Origin: Sphingobium sp. Cam5-1
GTDB lineage: Bacteria > Pseudomonadota > Alphaproteobacteria > Sphingomonadales > Sphingomonadaceae
DNA length: 64,000 nt
Direction: 5' to 3'
NCBI RefSeq assembly: GCF_015693305.1
Contig: NZ_CP065138.1
Coordinates: 1 to 64,000, forward strand
The stretch's first letter is position 1. Every line of letters starts with the position of its first letter. Of this stretch, positions 26,733 through 35,381 are shown in pieces. Below the pieces are notes generated by a model. It saw only the letters and a list, made by a program, of their open reading frames with translations, ran no database searches and was not told the origin of the DNA. The position numbers and the translations under genes were made by a program.

Positions 26733-28346
26733 ATGCCAACGATGCAGGAGCGGCAGCCCAAGGGCACCGAGGTGGTGAAGCCTCCCATCCCGGCGGATGA
26801 GGCTGATCGGTTGCGAGCACTGGAACATTACCGGCTTGGCGGCATCGGGCGGGAACGCCCGTTCGACGATATAACCCAGTTCGCAGCTGACCTGTTCGAT
26901 GTGCCCATGTCGCTGGTGTCGATCGTGGGTTCGGACACGCAATGTTTTCGCGGTGCGTGCGGCATTGATGAAACACATACCTCGCGGGATGTTGCCTTTT
27001 GCGCCTTCGCGATCCTGCAACCGGACGTCATGGTGGTGCCGGATGCGACGAAGGATCCGAGGTTTCGTGGCAACCCGCTGGTCACGGGGCCGCCGCATGT
27101 CCGCTTCTACGCTGGTGCGCCCTTGCGGGTGGCCAATGGTCAGCCGCTCGGGACCTTGTGCATCGTCGACTACAAACCGCGTGATTTCAGCGAGAAGGAT
27201 CGGCGGCGGCTCGCCCAGTTGGCGAGGACGGTGATCGACCTGATAGAATTGCGGGTCGAAGGATTTGCGGCTGACGAACATCGCCGCAAGCTTGATGACG
27301 AACGCCAGTTGCTGAAGCTGACGGTGGAAAATGTGAGTGGCGGCGTCGCGGTGGTAGATCGGGACCTGCGGCTGATGCTGTGGAACCAGGCCTTTGTCGA
27401 TCTGTTCGACTATGCTCCCGATAGCGTGACGGGCGGAAGGGACGCACGTGAGCTTATCCGCCTGACCGCACAGCGCGGCGAACTGGGACCCGGCGATCCG
27501 GATCAGATCGTCGCGGGCTTTGTCGAGTCCATCCGCACGAGCGACAGTCGTCGGTTGGAGATTCAGCGCAGGGACGGTCGCATCCTCGATATCCGCCGGG
27601 AATCGATACGTGGGGGGCGGTTCATCATGACGGCGCGGGATGTGACGCAGGAGCGGCAGATCAACCGCCTGAAGGACGAGCTGGTATCGACCGTCAGTCA
27701 CGAATTGCGCACGCCATTGACCGCGATCTCCGGCGCATTGGGACTAATGGCGGGTGGCGCCGCTGGGGAGTTGCCTGACAGGGCCAAACAACTGGTCGCA
27801 ATCGGCAGCAAGAATGCGGAACGACTGATTCATCTGGTCAATGACCTGCTGGACATGGACAAGCTTCAATCCGGGAAGCTGGTCTTTCATTTTGACGAGC
27901 GGGAATTGGGCTTGCTGCTGACCGAGGCGATCGAGCAGATTGGGCCATATGCCGAGCGTTTCGGCGTTAAGCTTGAATTCGACCACCCGGCTGAAGCGGT
28001 CGTCGCGAAGGTTGATGGCAATCGCCTGTGTCAGGTGATGGCCAACCTTTTATCCAACGCTTGCAAATTCTCGCCCTCGGGTGGGACCGTCCATGTCTCC
28101 CTTGAGCGGGCGGGGGACGTCGCGCGCATCAGCGTTGCTGACGAGGGGCCGGGGATTTCGCCGGAGTTTCGCGCACGGCTATTCAAGCGTTTCGAGCAGG
28201 AGGACGGTGCGCATCAGCATGGCCATGCGGGCACTGGCCTTGGCTTGGCGATCAGCAAGGGCATCGTAGAGGCGCATGGCGGAAGCATCGCGCTGGATTC
28301 CGCGGCGGGAACAGGGGCGACGTTTATTGTCGAATTGCCGCTGTGA
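26733..28346 (+). CDS. GAF-PAS hybrid sensor histidine kinase (cytosolic)
   Basis: The 537-residue protein has no membrane segment. It contains a GAF domain (about 30-175, RPFDDITQFAADLFDVP, ending near IVDYKPRDF), a PAS domain (about 190-295), a HisKA domain with phospho-acceptor in VSHELRTPLTA near 325 and an HATPase with N box NLLSNACKFSPSGG and G boxes DEGPGIS and GTGLGLAISKG. The GAF cysteine (DVAFCAF) resembles phytochrome-like or free-radical sensing proteins but cannot define a ligand. It precedes a receiver-only protein and an Hpt protein in one direction, forming a compact phosphorelay set. Confidence 0.92.
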   Translation: MPTMQERQPKGTEVVKPPIPADEADRLRALEHYRLGGIGRERPFDDITQFAADLFDVPMSLVSIVGSDTQCFRGACGIDETHTSRDVAFCAFAILQPDVMVVPDATKDPRFRGNPLVTGPPHVRFYAGAPLRVANGQPLGTLCIVDYKPRDFSEKDRRRLAQLARTVIDLIELRVEGFAADEHRRKLDDERQLLKLTVENVSGGVAVVDRDLRLMLWNQAFVDLFDYAPDSVTGGRDARELIRLTAQRGELGPGDPDQIVAGFVESIRTSDSRRLEIQRRDGRILDIRRESIRGGRFIMTARDVTQERQINRLKDELVSTVSHELRTPLTAISGALGLMAGGAAGELPDRAKQLVAIGSKNAERLIHLVNDLLDMDKLQSGKLVFHFDERELGLLLTEAIEQIGPYAERFGVKLEFDHPAEAVVAKVDGNRLCQVMANLLSNACKFSPSGGTVHVSLERAGDVARISVADEGPGISPEFRARLFKRFEQEDGAHQHGHAGTGLGLAISKGIVEAHGGSIALDSAAGTGATFIVELPL

Positions 28347-28371
28347 TGCCGAATTGACAGAAAGGCCCGAG

Positions 28372-28740
28372 TTGACCCGCATTCTTTATGTTGATGACGA
28401 GGCGGACCTGCGGGAGATCGCGGCGATGTCGCTTGAGCTGGACCCGGAGTTCGAGGTGCGAACGGCGGCCTCGGGTGCGGAAGCGCTGGAGCAGGCGAGA
28501 CAGTGGCAGCCTGCTCTCATCCTGCTTGATGTGATGATGCCGGGCATGGATGGGCCTGCGACTTTGGCGGCGTTGCAGGTCGACCCCGCCACCGTGACAA
28601 TTCCCGTCGCATTCATCACGGCCAAAACGCATCCACGGCACGTCACGAACCTCAAGGCCCTCGGCGCGCGAGCCGTGCTTGCCAAGCCGTTCGACCCGAT
28701 GAGCCTCGCGGGGACCGTGCGGGCATTGCTGGAGCCATGA
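28372..28740 (+). CDS. Single-domain response regulator
   Basis: The 122-residue protein is only a receiver domain: acidic pair in YVDDEADL, phospho-acceptor aspartate in LLDVMMPGMDG near 54, threonine in FITAKTH and lysine in LAKPFDP. There is no output domain. The TTG start at 28372 gives the standard receiver N-terminus and follows AGAAAGG; upstream sequence in this frame lies inside the kinase gene. The stop overlaps the Hpt start (ATGA). Confidence 0.88.
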   Translation: MTRILYVDDEADLREIAAMSLELDPEFEVRTAASGAEALEQARQWQPALILLDVMMPGMDGPATLAALQVDPATVTIPVAFITAKTHPRHVTNLKALGARAVLAKPFDPMSLAGTVRALLEP

Positions 28741-29012
28741 GCGATGCCGAAGCGCAAATGCAGAAGTTGCGACAGCGCTTCCATGCGCGGGCCGCGTCCG
28801 ATCGGAGTGCCATCATTTCGGCGCTCGAAGCCGGGGATCGCTCCCGCCTTTTGCATCTCGCCCATGGATTGGCGGGCGTGGCGGGGATTTTCGGCTATGT
28901 CGATATTGGCGGTCATGCGTCCGCGTTGGAGGAGGCTTTGGACGCGGGTGTTGATGATGCGGCCGTAAAGGGGCTTGGGCAGGCGCTGATAGAAGCGCTT
29001 TGGCGCGTTTAG
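28737..29012 (+). CDS. Histidine phosphotransfer (Hpt) domain protein
   Basis: The 91-residue helical protein has the Hpt signature LHLAHGLAGVAGIFGY with phospho-acceptor His43, and the conserved neighbouring lysine position occupied by leucine/alanine. With the kinase and the receiver upstream it could carry a phosphate from the receiver to a regulator encoded elsewhere. It overlaps the preceding gene by 4 bases. Confidence 0.8.
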   Translation: MSDAEAQMQKLRQRFHARAASDRSAIISALEAGDRSRLLHLAHGLAGVAGIFGYVDIGGHASALEEALDAGVDDAAVKGLGQALIEALWRV

Positions 29013-29064
29013 GGTCGACTGATCCAGAAGCATTCAGACAGGCTGCTGCGCCTGTGTCAGTATA

Positions 29065-29094
29065 GAAAAAGGACGGCATCCGAAGACGCCGCCC
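29065..29094 (-). terminator. Terminator of the rplJL transcript
   Basis: On the minus strand, GGGCGGCGTC-TTCG-GATGCCGTCC forms a 10-bp stem with two G-U pairs and a stable TTCG loop, followed by TTTTTC. It lies 51 bases after the rplL stop codon. Confidence 0.8.
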
Positions 29095-29145
29095 ATGTTC
29101 CAGCTGAGCTGGATCGGTGCTCCGCGCGAAGCGGAGCAAAGCCGA

Positions 29146-29523
29146 TTACTTGAGCTCGACAGTCGCGCCGGCTTCTTCCAGCTGCTTCTTGATCTTCTCG
29201 GCTTCGTCCTTGCCGACGCCTTCCTTGACGGCCTTCGGCGCGCCTTCGACGAGCGCCTTGGCTTCGGTCAGGCCGAGGCCGGTGATGCCGCGAACTTCCT
29301 TGATGACGTTGATCTTCTTGCCACCGTCGCCGGTCAGGATCACGTCGAATTCGGTCTGCTCTTCAGCAGCGGCAGCAGCCGGGGCGCCAGCGGCGGGGCC
29401 AGCGACGGCGACGGCAGCGGCGGCCGAAACGCCCCACTTTTCTTCCAGAGCCTTCGAAAGCTCAGCGGCTTCGAGGACGGTGAGGGCCGAAAGCTGATCG
29501 ACCAGTGCGTTGATGTCTGCCAT
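29146..29523 (-). CDS. rplL: 50S ribosomal protein L7/L12
   Basis: Acidic stalk protein that recruits translation factors. The 125-residue product has an N-terminal dimerisation helix pair ([21 protein letters not shown]), an alanine-rich hinge (about 33-58) and the conserved C-terminal domain ([14 protein letters not shown], then [21 protein letters not shown]). It is read with rplJ just upstream, and a terminator follows. Confidence 0.98.
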   Translation of the reverse strand: MADINALVDQLSALTVLEAAELSKALEEKWGVSAAAAVAVAGPAAGAPAAAAAEEQTEFDVILTGDGGKKINVIKEVRGITGLGLTEAKALVEGAPKAVKEGVGKDEAEKIKKQLEEAGATVELK

Positions 29524-29604
29524 GTTACTATATTCCCTTCTGGGCGGGGCATGAGCCCCTCAATTGAAAGTTGATAACCTGTCTTGTCGGTAGGACCGCG
29601 GCGA

Positions 29605-30120
29605 TTAGGCCGCGTTCTTTTCCGCATAGGCGTTGAAGACCCGCGCGAGCTGCGCAGCCGGTGCCTGGGTGACGGTCGCGAGCTTGGTCGCGGGTGCAAC
29701 GAGCAGCCCAACGATCTTCGCACGCAGTTCATCCAGCGACGGCATCGAGGCGAGCGCCTTGACGCCCTCCGCGTTCAGCAGCACTTCGCCCATTGCGCCG
29801 CCAACGATCTCAAGCTTGTCGTTGGTCTTGGCGAAATCGACTGCAACCTTGGCGGCTGCAACCGGATCGGCAGAGGAGGCGAGGCCAACCGGACCAGTCA
29901 GCAGGTCGCTGAGGTTGGTGTAGCTGGTGCCTTCAAAGGCGATCTTGGCGAGGCGGTTCTTCGTAACCTTGTAGGTGCCACCGGCTTCCCGCATCTTCTG
30001 ACGCAGCTGGGTCGACTGGGCGACCGTCAGCCCGAGGTTGCGGGTCACGACGACCACGCCAACTTCTGCCAGATGTGCGTTCAGCGCGGAAACGACCTCA
30101 GCTTTCTGATTACGATCCAT
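29605..30120 (-). CDS. rplJ: 50S ribosomal protein L10
   Basis: Stalk base protein that binds 23S rRNA and anchors L7/L12 dimers. The 171-residue product from [13 protein letters not shown] has the family blocks [16 protein letters not shown] and KNRLAKIAF, with a C-terminal helix for L12 binding. The ATG at 30120 is preferred because an upstream in-frame codon adds 46 residues from the leader. rplK-rplA are not next to it, and the long upstream leader suggests autogenous control by the L10-L12 complex. Confidence 0.97.
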   Translation of the reverse strand: MDRNQKAEVVSALNAHLAEVGVVVVTRNLGLTVAQSTQLRQKMREAGGTYKVTKNRLAKIAFEGTSYTNLSDLLTGPVGLASSADPVAAAKVAVDFAKTNDKLEIVGGAMGEVLLNAEGVKALASMPSLDELRAKIVGLLVAPATKLATVTQAPAAQLARVFNAYAEKNAA

Positions 30121-30345
30121 GCCATTCTCCACTTCATGTTCGCTGGCGAACCAGCAAACGACTAAAACCCGCGCGAACGCGGGGCACTTAAAGTCCGAAG
30201 GGGAGAGATCGACTGGCCCGTATCCCTTGAGGAGAACAGGCAGACCCGGACAGGGCACAAGGCCCGGCCGGTAAAGAGCTTTTCCCCGTCTAGGCCGGAA
30301 ATTAAGAAGGGCAAATTCCCTTCACCGACTGTCTCGGACGGAAGA
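30121..30345 (-). promoter_or_regulatory. Putative L10 (rplJ) mRNA leader
   Basis: On the minus strand the 225 bases before rplJ contain a structured region: CCGTCCGAGACAGTCGGTGA near 30340-30320, TTAATTTCC, then GGCCTAGACGGGG near 30296-30285, so that CCGTC at the left pairs with GACGG at the right around an inner AAGGGAA/TTCCCTT-type helix. This pattern resembles the ribosomal L10 leader of Proteobacteria. A further strong hairpin AGACCC-TTCG-GGGTCT lies directly upstream of it (30341-30358). The L10 leader identity is from memory of the family and needs a covariance search. Confidence 0.55.
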
Positions 30346-30666
30346 CCCCGAAGGGTCTGCTGCGGGGGCCTGTACAGAATTGGAGGTTTCCTGTCACGCG
30401 AAAGTTGAAAGTGACGTAGGGAATGGCGGAAAAGCGCCATTTTTGTCCCGAAGTTCACACCATATGCGCGCGCGTGCCCGGGCGCGCGTGGGCGTCGTGG
30501 GGAGCGGTTCGACGTTTCAAAGACGGCTGGGGATAGGCAGGTTGGGGCTGTGTAGGACAGCGGAATTGAGAGGGTGTCGGGGAAATAGGATGGTTTTTTG
30601 TGGGGGTGTGGTTTGGGGGATACAGGTGGGGCGAGGCAGAGGGGGCCTTGGAAAACGACGCTGACG
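30346..30666. other. Intergenic region between the rplJ leader and the repeat after rsh
   Basis: No gene was recognised. On the plus strand AATGGCG-gaaaag-CGCCATT (30422-30441) is followed by TTTTG and would terminate transcription running against rplJ. The rplJ promoter must lie near here on the minus strand but no clear hexamers were identified. From 30480 to 30660 the plus strand is G-rich, low-complexity sequence. Confidence 0.45.
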
Positions 30667-30712
30667 TTGCGCTAGCCCACCCCCCGGCCCCCTCCCGCTT
30701 GCGGGAGGGGGA
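30667..30712. repeat. C/G-rich palindromic repeat, copy R1
   Basis: TTGCGCTAGCCCACCCCCCGG is followed by the hairpin CCCCCTCCCGC-tt-GCGGGAGGGGG (30688-30711). It matches the copy at 51963-52007 almost base for base, including the TTGCGCT lead. It lies 13 bases beyond the rsh stop codon, so the hairpin could also act on the end of that mRNA. Confidence 0.8.
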
Positions 30713-30724
30713 GGTAATGCTGTC

Positions 30725-32830
30725 CTAAACCCGGTCTGCCTGCACTACCGCGTCCAGTGCTCGCAATGCTGAGAGGATGCGGTTCAGGTGCTGGGCGTCG
30801 TTGACTTCCAGATCGATGATGTCGGTGTGGAACGGCCCTTCGCGATTTACCAGCTGGAGGTTTAGGATGTTCGCCTTGGTCGCCCCGAATACGTTGGCGA
30901 CGGCGGCGAGCGCGCCGGGCTGGTTCTTGACGATGACCTGGAGCCGCGCGGTGCCGCCCTTGGACTTGCTGTCCCAGCTGAGGTCCACCCAATCGTCATC
31001 CTGCCCGGCTTCGAGCGACCGGCAGTCAATGGTGTGCACCTCGATCGGCTCGCCCGTGCGGCGCACGCCGACGATGCGGTCGCCGGGTACGGGGTGGCAG
31101 CAGTCGCCCAGATTATAGGCGATGCCGGGCGTCAGGCCACGGATCGAGACGGGCGCGTGCTGGCGTGGATGCGCTTCCTCTATCCCATCTACGCTGGTGG
31201 AGCCGGGGATAAGAGCCTCCATCACCTCTGAATCGAGCAGGCGATGGGTGGCGATGGCCACCATCAGAGACGCGCGATCATCCAGCTTCAGCCGTTTCAG
31301 GGCGGCCTTCAGCGCCTTGTCACCCAATTCGCTTGCCAGTTCGGGCGAGAAGCGGCCGATGATCTCCTCATAGAGCTTCTCACCCAGTGCGACTTCCTCG
31401 CCGCGCTGTTTCTGCCGAATATAGCGACGGATCGCGGCGCGGGCCTTGCCGGTGATGGCGAAGGTCAGCCAGCCCGGCTGCGGCTCCTGTCCTTCCGATT
31501 TCAGGATTTCGACCTGATCGCCATTTTCAAGGCTGGTGCGCAACGGCACGACGCGGCCGTTTACCTTGGCGCCAACCGTCTGGTTGCCCAGCGAGGTATG
31601 GACGGCATAGGCGAAGTCCACCGGCGTCGACCCCTTGGGTAGCTGGTGCAGCTCGCCCTTGGGGGAGAAGGCGAAGATGCGGTCTTGATACATCGCCATG
31701 CGGGTATGTTCGAGCAGCTCGTCCGCATCCTGGCTTTGCTCCAGGATTTCGACGAGGTCGCGCAGCCATGCCGCATGATGATCCGCCGCGTCGCCTTTCT
31801 GCTTGTAGGCCCAGTGCGCCGCCAGGCCGAGTTCGGCGTCGTTGTGCATGTCGCGGCTGCGAATCTGCACCTCGATCCGGGCGTTATCCTGATGGATCAC
31901 CGTGGTGTGCAACGAGCGGTAGCCGTTGCGCTTGGGCGTGGAGATGTAATCCTTGAACCGGCCCGGCACCATTTTGTAGGTCTGGTGAATGACCCCGAGC
32001 GCGCGGTAGCAATCTTCTGTTGTTTCGGTGATGACGCGGAAGGCCATGACGTCGGTCAGCTGTTCGAAGCTGATGTGCCTTTCCTGCATCTTCTTCCAGA
32101 TGGAATAGGGGTGCTTTTCGCGGCCTGACACGGTGACGGACAGGTTCTTGCCGCCGAGCAGCAGCTGCAACTCCGCACCGATGCGATCGACCTTGTCGTG
32201 GCCGCCTTCCTTCAGCTGTTCGAGGCGCTTGGTGATGCTGTCATAGGCTTCCGGCTCTAACTCCCGGAAGGCGAGCAACTGCATTTCGCGCATGAAGTCG
32301 TACATGCCAATCCGCTCTGCAAGCGGGGCATAGATGTCCATCGTCTCGCGGGCGATGCGGCGGCGCTTGGTCTCATTCTTGATGAAATGCAGCGTGCGCA
32401 TATTGTGAAGCCGGTCGGCGAGCTTCACCAGCAGCACGCGAATGTCGTCCGACATGGCGAGCAGGAATTTGCGGAGATTTTCCGCCGCCCGCTCATTTTC
32501 CGACATCGCCTCGATCTTCGACAGCTTGGTGACGCCATCGACCATCTTGGCGACGTCCTTGCCAAACGCGCTTTCGATCTCGTCATAGGTGACGAGCGTG
32601 TCCTCGATCGTGTCGTGCAGCAGGGCCGTGACGATGGTCTGGTCGTCCAGGCTGAAATCCGTCAAAATACCCGCGACTTCAATCGGATGGCTGAAATAGG
32701 GGTCGCCGCTGGCGCGCTTCTGGGACCCGTGTTTCTGGACGGAGAAGACATAGGCGCGGTTGATCATCGCCTCGTCCGCATCCGGATCGTAGCGCTTCAC
32801 CCGCTCAACAAGTTCATATTGACGCAGCAT
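30725..32830 (-). CDS. rsh: Bifunctional (p)ppGpp synthetase/hydrolase, Rsh/SpoT family
   Basis: Stringent-response enzyme. The 701-residue protein has an HD hydrolase domain (SHPIEVAGIL, then LLHDTIEDT near 78), a synthetase domain with the charged motif RFKDYIS near 250 (RxKD, as in bifunctional enzymes, where RelA has ExDD), a TGS domain (VFSPKGELHQLPKGSTP near 390), a zinc-finger/CC region (GDCCHPVPGD) and a C-terminal ACT domain. Single Rsh enzymes are usual in alphaproteobacteria. The start at 32830 gives the common MLRQYELVERV opening. The gene diverges from an HxlR regulator. Confidence 0.95.
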   Translation of the reverse strand: MLRQYELVERVKRYDPDADEAMINRAYVFSVQKHGSQKRASGDPYFSHPIEVAGILTDFSLDDQTIVTALLHDTIEDTLVTYDEIESAFGKDVAKMVDGVTKLSKIEAMSENERAAENLRKFLLAMSDDIRVLLVKLADRLHNMRTLHFIKNETKRRRIARETMDIYAPLAERIGMYDFMREMQLLAFRELEPEAYDSITKRLEQLKEGGHDKVDRIGAELQLLLGGKNLSVTVSGREKHPYSIWKKMQERHISFEQLTDVMAFRVITETTEDCYRALGVIHQTYKMVPGRFKDYISTPKRNGYRSLHTTVIHQDNARIEVQIRSRDMHNDAELGLAAHWAYKQKGDAADHHAAWLRDLVEILEQSQDADELLEHTRMAMYQDRIFAFSPKGELHQLPKGSTPVDFAYAVHTSLGNQTVGAKVNGRVVPLRTSLENGDQVEILKSEGQEPQPGWLTFAITGKARAAIRRYIRQKQRGEEVALGEKLYEEIIGRFSPELASELGDKALKAALKRLKLDDRASLMVAIATHRLLDSEVMEALIPGSTSVDGIEEAHPRQHAPVSIRGLTPGIAYNLGDCCHPVPGDRIVGVRRTGEPIEVHTIDCRSLEAGQDDDWVDLSWDSKSKGGTARLQVIVKNQPGALAAVANVFGATKANILNLQLVNREGPFHTDIIDLEVNDAQHLNRILSALRALDAVVQADRV

Positions 32831-32941
32831 CGTGACCCGATTGTCCGGGAAGCATCTTGCTGTGCAACAAAAAAATCCCATCTTTGGACAAAATGGCTGC
32901 TCTTTTGCATGGGCTGTGGCTTTGAGCTATCTAGACGGACG

Positions 32942-33424
32942 ATGAAACATAATCTGGCGCAGGACCTGGAACAGTGCGCGCTCCCCAGCGCGTTGGAAGC
33001 GATGGGCGAGCGCTGGTCGTTTCTCATCCTGCGCGGCGCATTGTCGGGCATCCGGCATTTTGAGGATTTTCAGTCGTCGCTCGGCATTGCGCGCAACATT
33101 CTGGCGAACCGGCTTTCGCGGCTGGTCGAGAATGGGATCATGCTGCGTCAGCCGATGCAGTGCGACCGGCGCAAGATCGAATATCGCTTGACGGAAAAGG
33201 GGCAGGAGTTGGCCCCGGTCATGATCGCATTGCGTCAATGGGGTGAGAAATGGGGATGCGGATCGCCGTCTTGCCAGGTGCTGGCCGACAAGCGCGATGG
33301 CCAGCCGATACGCCGGGTGACGATTCAGGCGCATGACGGCCGACCGCTGGAATTAAGGGACCTTGTCTGGCTTTGCCCCGACGAGGTCACGCCGATGGAT
33401 CAGGAAGCTGCTACGGCGGCGTAA
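32942..33424 (+). CDS. HxlR family winged-helix regulator
   Basis: The 160-residue protein has the HxlR fold: CALPSALEAMGERWSFLILR at about 12-31, a recognition helix in FQSSLGIARNILANRLSRLVE, then a wing (RRKIEYRLTEKG). A short C-terminal extension has two cysteines (GCGSPSC) that could be redox sensing. Target is unknown. The ATG at 32942 begins the family-typical N-terminus; the frame is open far upstream but there overlaps rsh on the other strand. Confidence 0.87.
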   Translation: MKHNLAQDLEQCALPSALEAMGERWSFLILRGALSGIRHFEDFQSSLGIARNILANRLSRLVENGIMLRQPMQCDRRKIEYRLTEKGQELAPVMIALRQWGEKWGCGSPSCQVLADKRDGQPIRRVTIQAHDGRPLELRDLVWLCPDEVTPMDQEAATAA

Positions 33425-33470
33425 CTTGGGTGGCTTCACCCTGAACCTGAATTCGCCTAGGCTGGCGGCG

Positions 33471-34577
33471 ATGTCTGTTCAACCTATTCAGCCTCAGCCC
33501 TTTTTCGCTGACAAGAACCGCGCTTTCTGGAATCTGCAATCTGTCGGATGGGCGGGAGCTTTTCTGCTGCGCGGCTCGTCCACCATCGCCAATGGGCAAC
33601 CGCTTTCCAGCCTGATCCCGGTGATGATTTCCACCGTGTCGGGCTATTCGGTTACCCTGCTCATCGCGGTCATCTTCCGATTTCTGCAACGACAGCGGCC
33701 GATCATCACCTGGGGCGCGTCGATCGTTACCGTGGTAATGGCGGCTGGACTGGTCGCCTTTATCGACGCCTGGGTTTTTTCGACCCAGAACCGGGCAAGC
33801 GAAACGGCGGGGCTACAACTCTTCCTTGGCGCCTTTTATCTCAGCATAACGCTGCTGGGTGCCTGGTCGGCGCTTTACTACGCCATCAACTTCTACCTTC
33901 AGGTGGAGGAGCAGGCGGACCAGCTGCTGCATCTGGAAAATCAGGCGTCGAGCGCGCAACTGGCGATGTTGCGCTATCAGCTCAATCCGCATTTCCTGTT
34001 CAATACGCTGAACAGCATATCGACGCTGGTGCTTTTGAAGCAGACGGATCGCGCCAACGCGATGCTCTCACGCCTGTCGTCCTTTTTGCGCTATACCCTG
34101 ATCAATGAACCCACGGCGCAGGTGACGATCGAGCAGGAGGTTGAAACGCTCAAACTCTATCTGGAGATTGAGAAGATGCGGTTCGAGGACCGCTTGCGGC
34201 CGGTATTCAACATCGATCCGGCCGTCGCGCAGTCGCGATTGCCTTCCCTGCTGCTCCAGCCGCTGGTGGAAAATGCCATCAAATATGCGGTCACCCCCAA
34301 GGAAGAAGGCGCCGAAATCTCCATCACGGCGCAGCCTGCCGGTGAAAATGTTCGGATCGTCGTATCGGATAGCGGCCCGGGATTGAACGAGGGGTTCACT
34401 CGCCCGAACATCCCCATGAGCGAGGGAACAGGCGTTGGCCTGGCGAATATCCGTGACCGCCTGATTCAGGCGTTCGGGGAACGACAGAGCTTTGAAACGC
34501 GTTCCACGCCAAGCGGATTTTCGGTCCATATCGAAATGCCGCTTAATCTGGATGAACCATCGAAAGTGGCCGCATGA
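33471..34577 (+). CDS. LytS-type sensor histidine kinase
   Basis: The 368-residue protein has four hydrophobic segments (about 25-45, 50-70, 80-105, 118-140), then a His_kinase domain with LRYQLNPHFLFNTLNSI near 175, where the histidine of NPHF is the phospho-acceptor, and an HATPase with LLLQPLVENAIKYAV and SDSGPGLN, GTGVGLANIRDRL. The partner response regulator begins in its stop codon (ATGA). The signal is unknown. Confidence 0.93.
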   Translation: MSVQPIQPQPFFADKNRAFWNLQSVGWAGAFLLRGSSTIANGQPLSSLIPVMISTVSGYSVTLLIAVIFRFLQRQRPIITWGASIVTVVMAAGLVAFIDAWVFSTQNRASETAGLQLFLGAFYLSITLLGAWSALYYAINFYLQVEEQADQLLHLENQASSAQLAMLRYQLNPHFLFNTLNSISTLVLLKQTDRANAMLSRLSSFLRYTLINEPTAQVTIEQEVETLKLYLEIEKMRFEDRLRPVFNIDPAVAQSRLPSLLLQPLVENAIKYAVTPKEEGAEISITAQPAGENVRIVVSDSGPGLNEGFTRPNIPMSEGTGVGLANIRDRLIQAFGERQSFETRSTPSGFSVHIEMPLNLDEPSKVAA

Positions 34578-35374
34578 CCATCAGAACAATCCTCGTCGAT
34601 GACGAAAGCCTGGCTATTCAAGGCCTCAAGCTCCGTCTGGAAGCGCATGAGGATGTCGAAATTGTTGAAACCTGCTCGAATGGCCGCGAAGCCATCCGCG
34701 CGATAAAGACGCATAAACCCGACCTTGTGTTCCTCGACATTCAGATGCCGGGATTCGATGGCTTTTCCGTCGTTCAGGGCCTTATGGAAGTCGAGCCGCC
34801 GCTGTTCATCTTCTGCACCGCTTATAGCGATCATGCGATTCGCGCTTTTGAGGCGCAGGCGGTGGATTACCTCATGAAGCCGGTGGATGAAGGGCGGCTT
34901 GCCGACGCGCTGGACCGCGTGCGTCAGCGCCTGTCGGAAAAGAAGCAGGTGCAGGAAGCGGAGAAGCTGCGCGAGGTGCTGGCGGAGGTCGCTCCCGATG
35001 CCATGAACGATTTCAACGCGGATGAAGAGGCGCCGTCTTCAAATCGGTTCGAGAAGCTCATCAACATCAAGGACCGGGGTCAGATTTTCCGCGTCGATGT
35101 CGACTCGATCGAGCGGATTGACGCTGCGGGCGACTATATGTGCATCTATACGGCGGATAATTCGCTCATCCTGCGCGAGACGATGAAGGATCTGGAGAAG
35201 CGGCTCGACCCGCGCAATTTCCAGCGGGTGCATCGGTCGACCATCGTGAACCTCAGCCAAGTGCGGCAGGTGAAGCCGCACACCAACGGCGAATGCTTCC
35301 TGGTGCTGGAATCAGGCGCTCAGGTGAAGGTCAGCCGGTCATACAGGGATGTGGTGGCCCGCTTCGTCCATTGA
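34574..35374 (+). CDS. LytTR family response regulator
   Basis: The 266-residue protein has a receiver domain (acidic pair in LVDDESLA, phospho-acceptor in FLDIQMPGFDG near 56, lysine in YLMKPVDEG) and a C-terminal LytTR DNA-binding domain (about 160-265: RIDAAGDYMCIYT, FQRVHRSTIVNLSQV, VKVSRSYRDVV). It overlaps the LytS-type kinase gene by 4 bases and is its cognate regulator. Confidence 0.94.
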   Translation: MTIRTILVDDESLAIQGLKLRLEAHEDVEIVETCSNGREAIRAIKTHKPDLVFLDIQMPGFDGFSVVQGLMEVEPPLFIFCTAYSDHAIRAFEAQAVDYLMKPVDEGRLADALDRVRQRLSEKKQVQEAEKLREVLAEVAPDAMNDFNADEEAPSSNRFEKLINIKDRGQIFRVDVDSIERIDAAGDYMCIYTADNSLILRETMKDLEKRLDPRNFQRVHRSTIVNLSQVRQVKPHTNGECFLVLESGAQVKVSRSYRDVVARFVH

Positions 35375-35381
35375 CGCGCGC

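Noticed and set aside
30480-30660. Possible small gene in the G-rich stretch before R1
   Set aside because: A 94-codon frame is open, but the composition is low-complexity and there is no ribosome binding site, family or codon bias.
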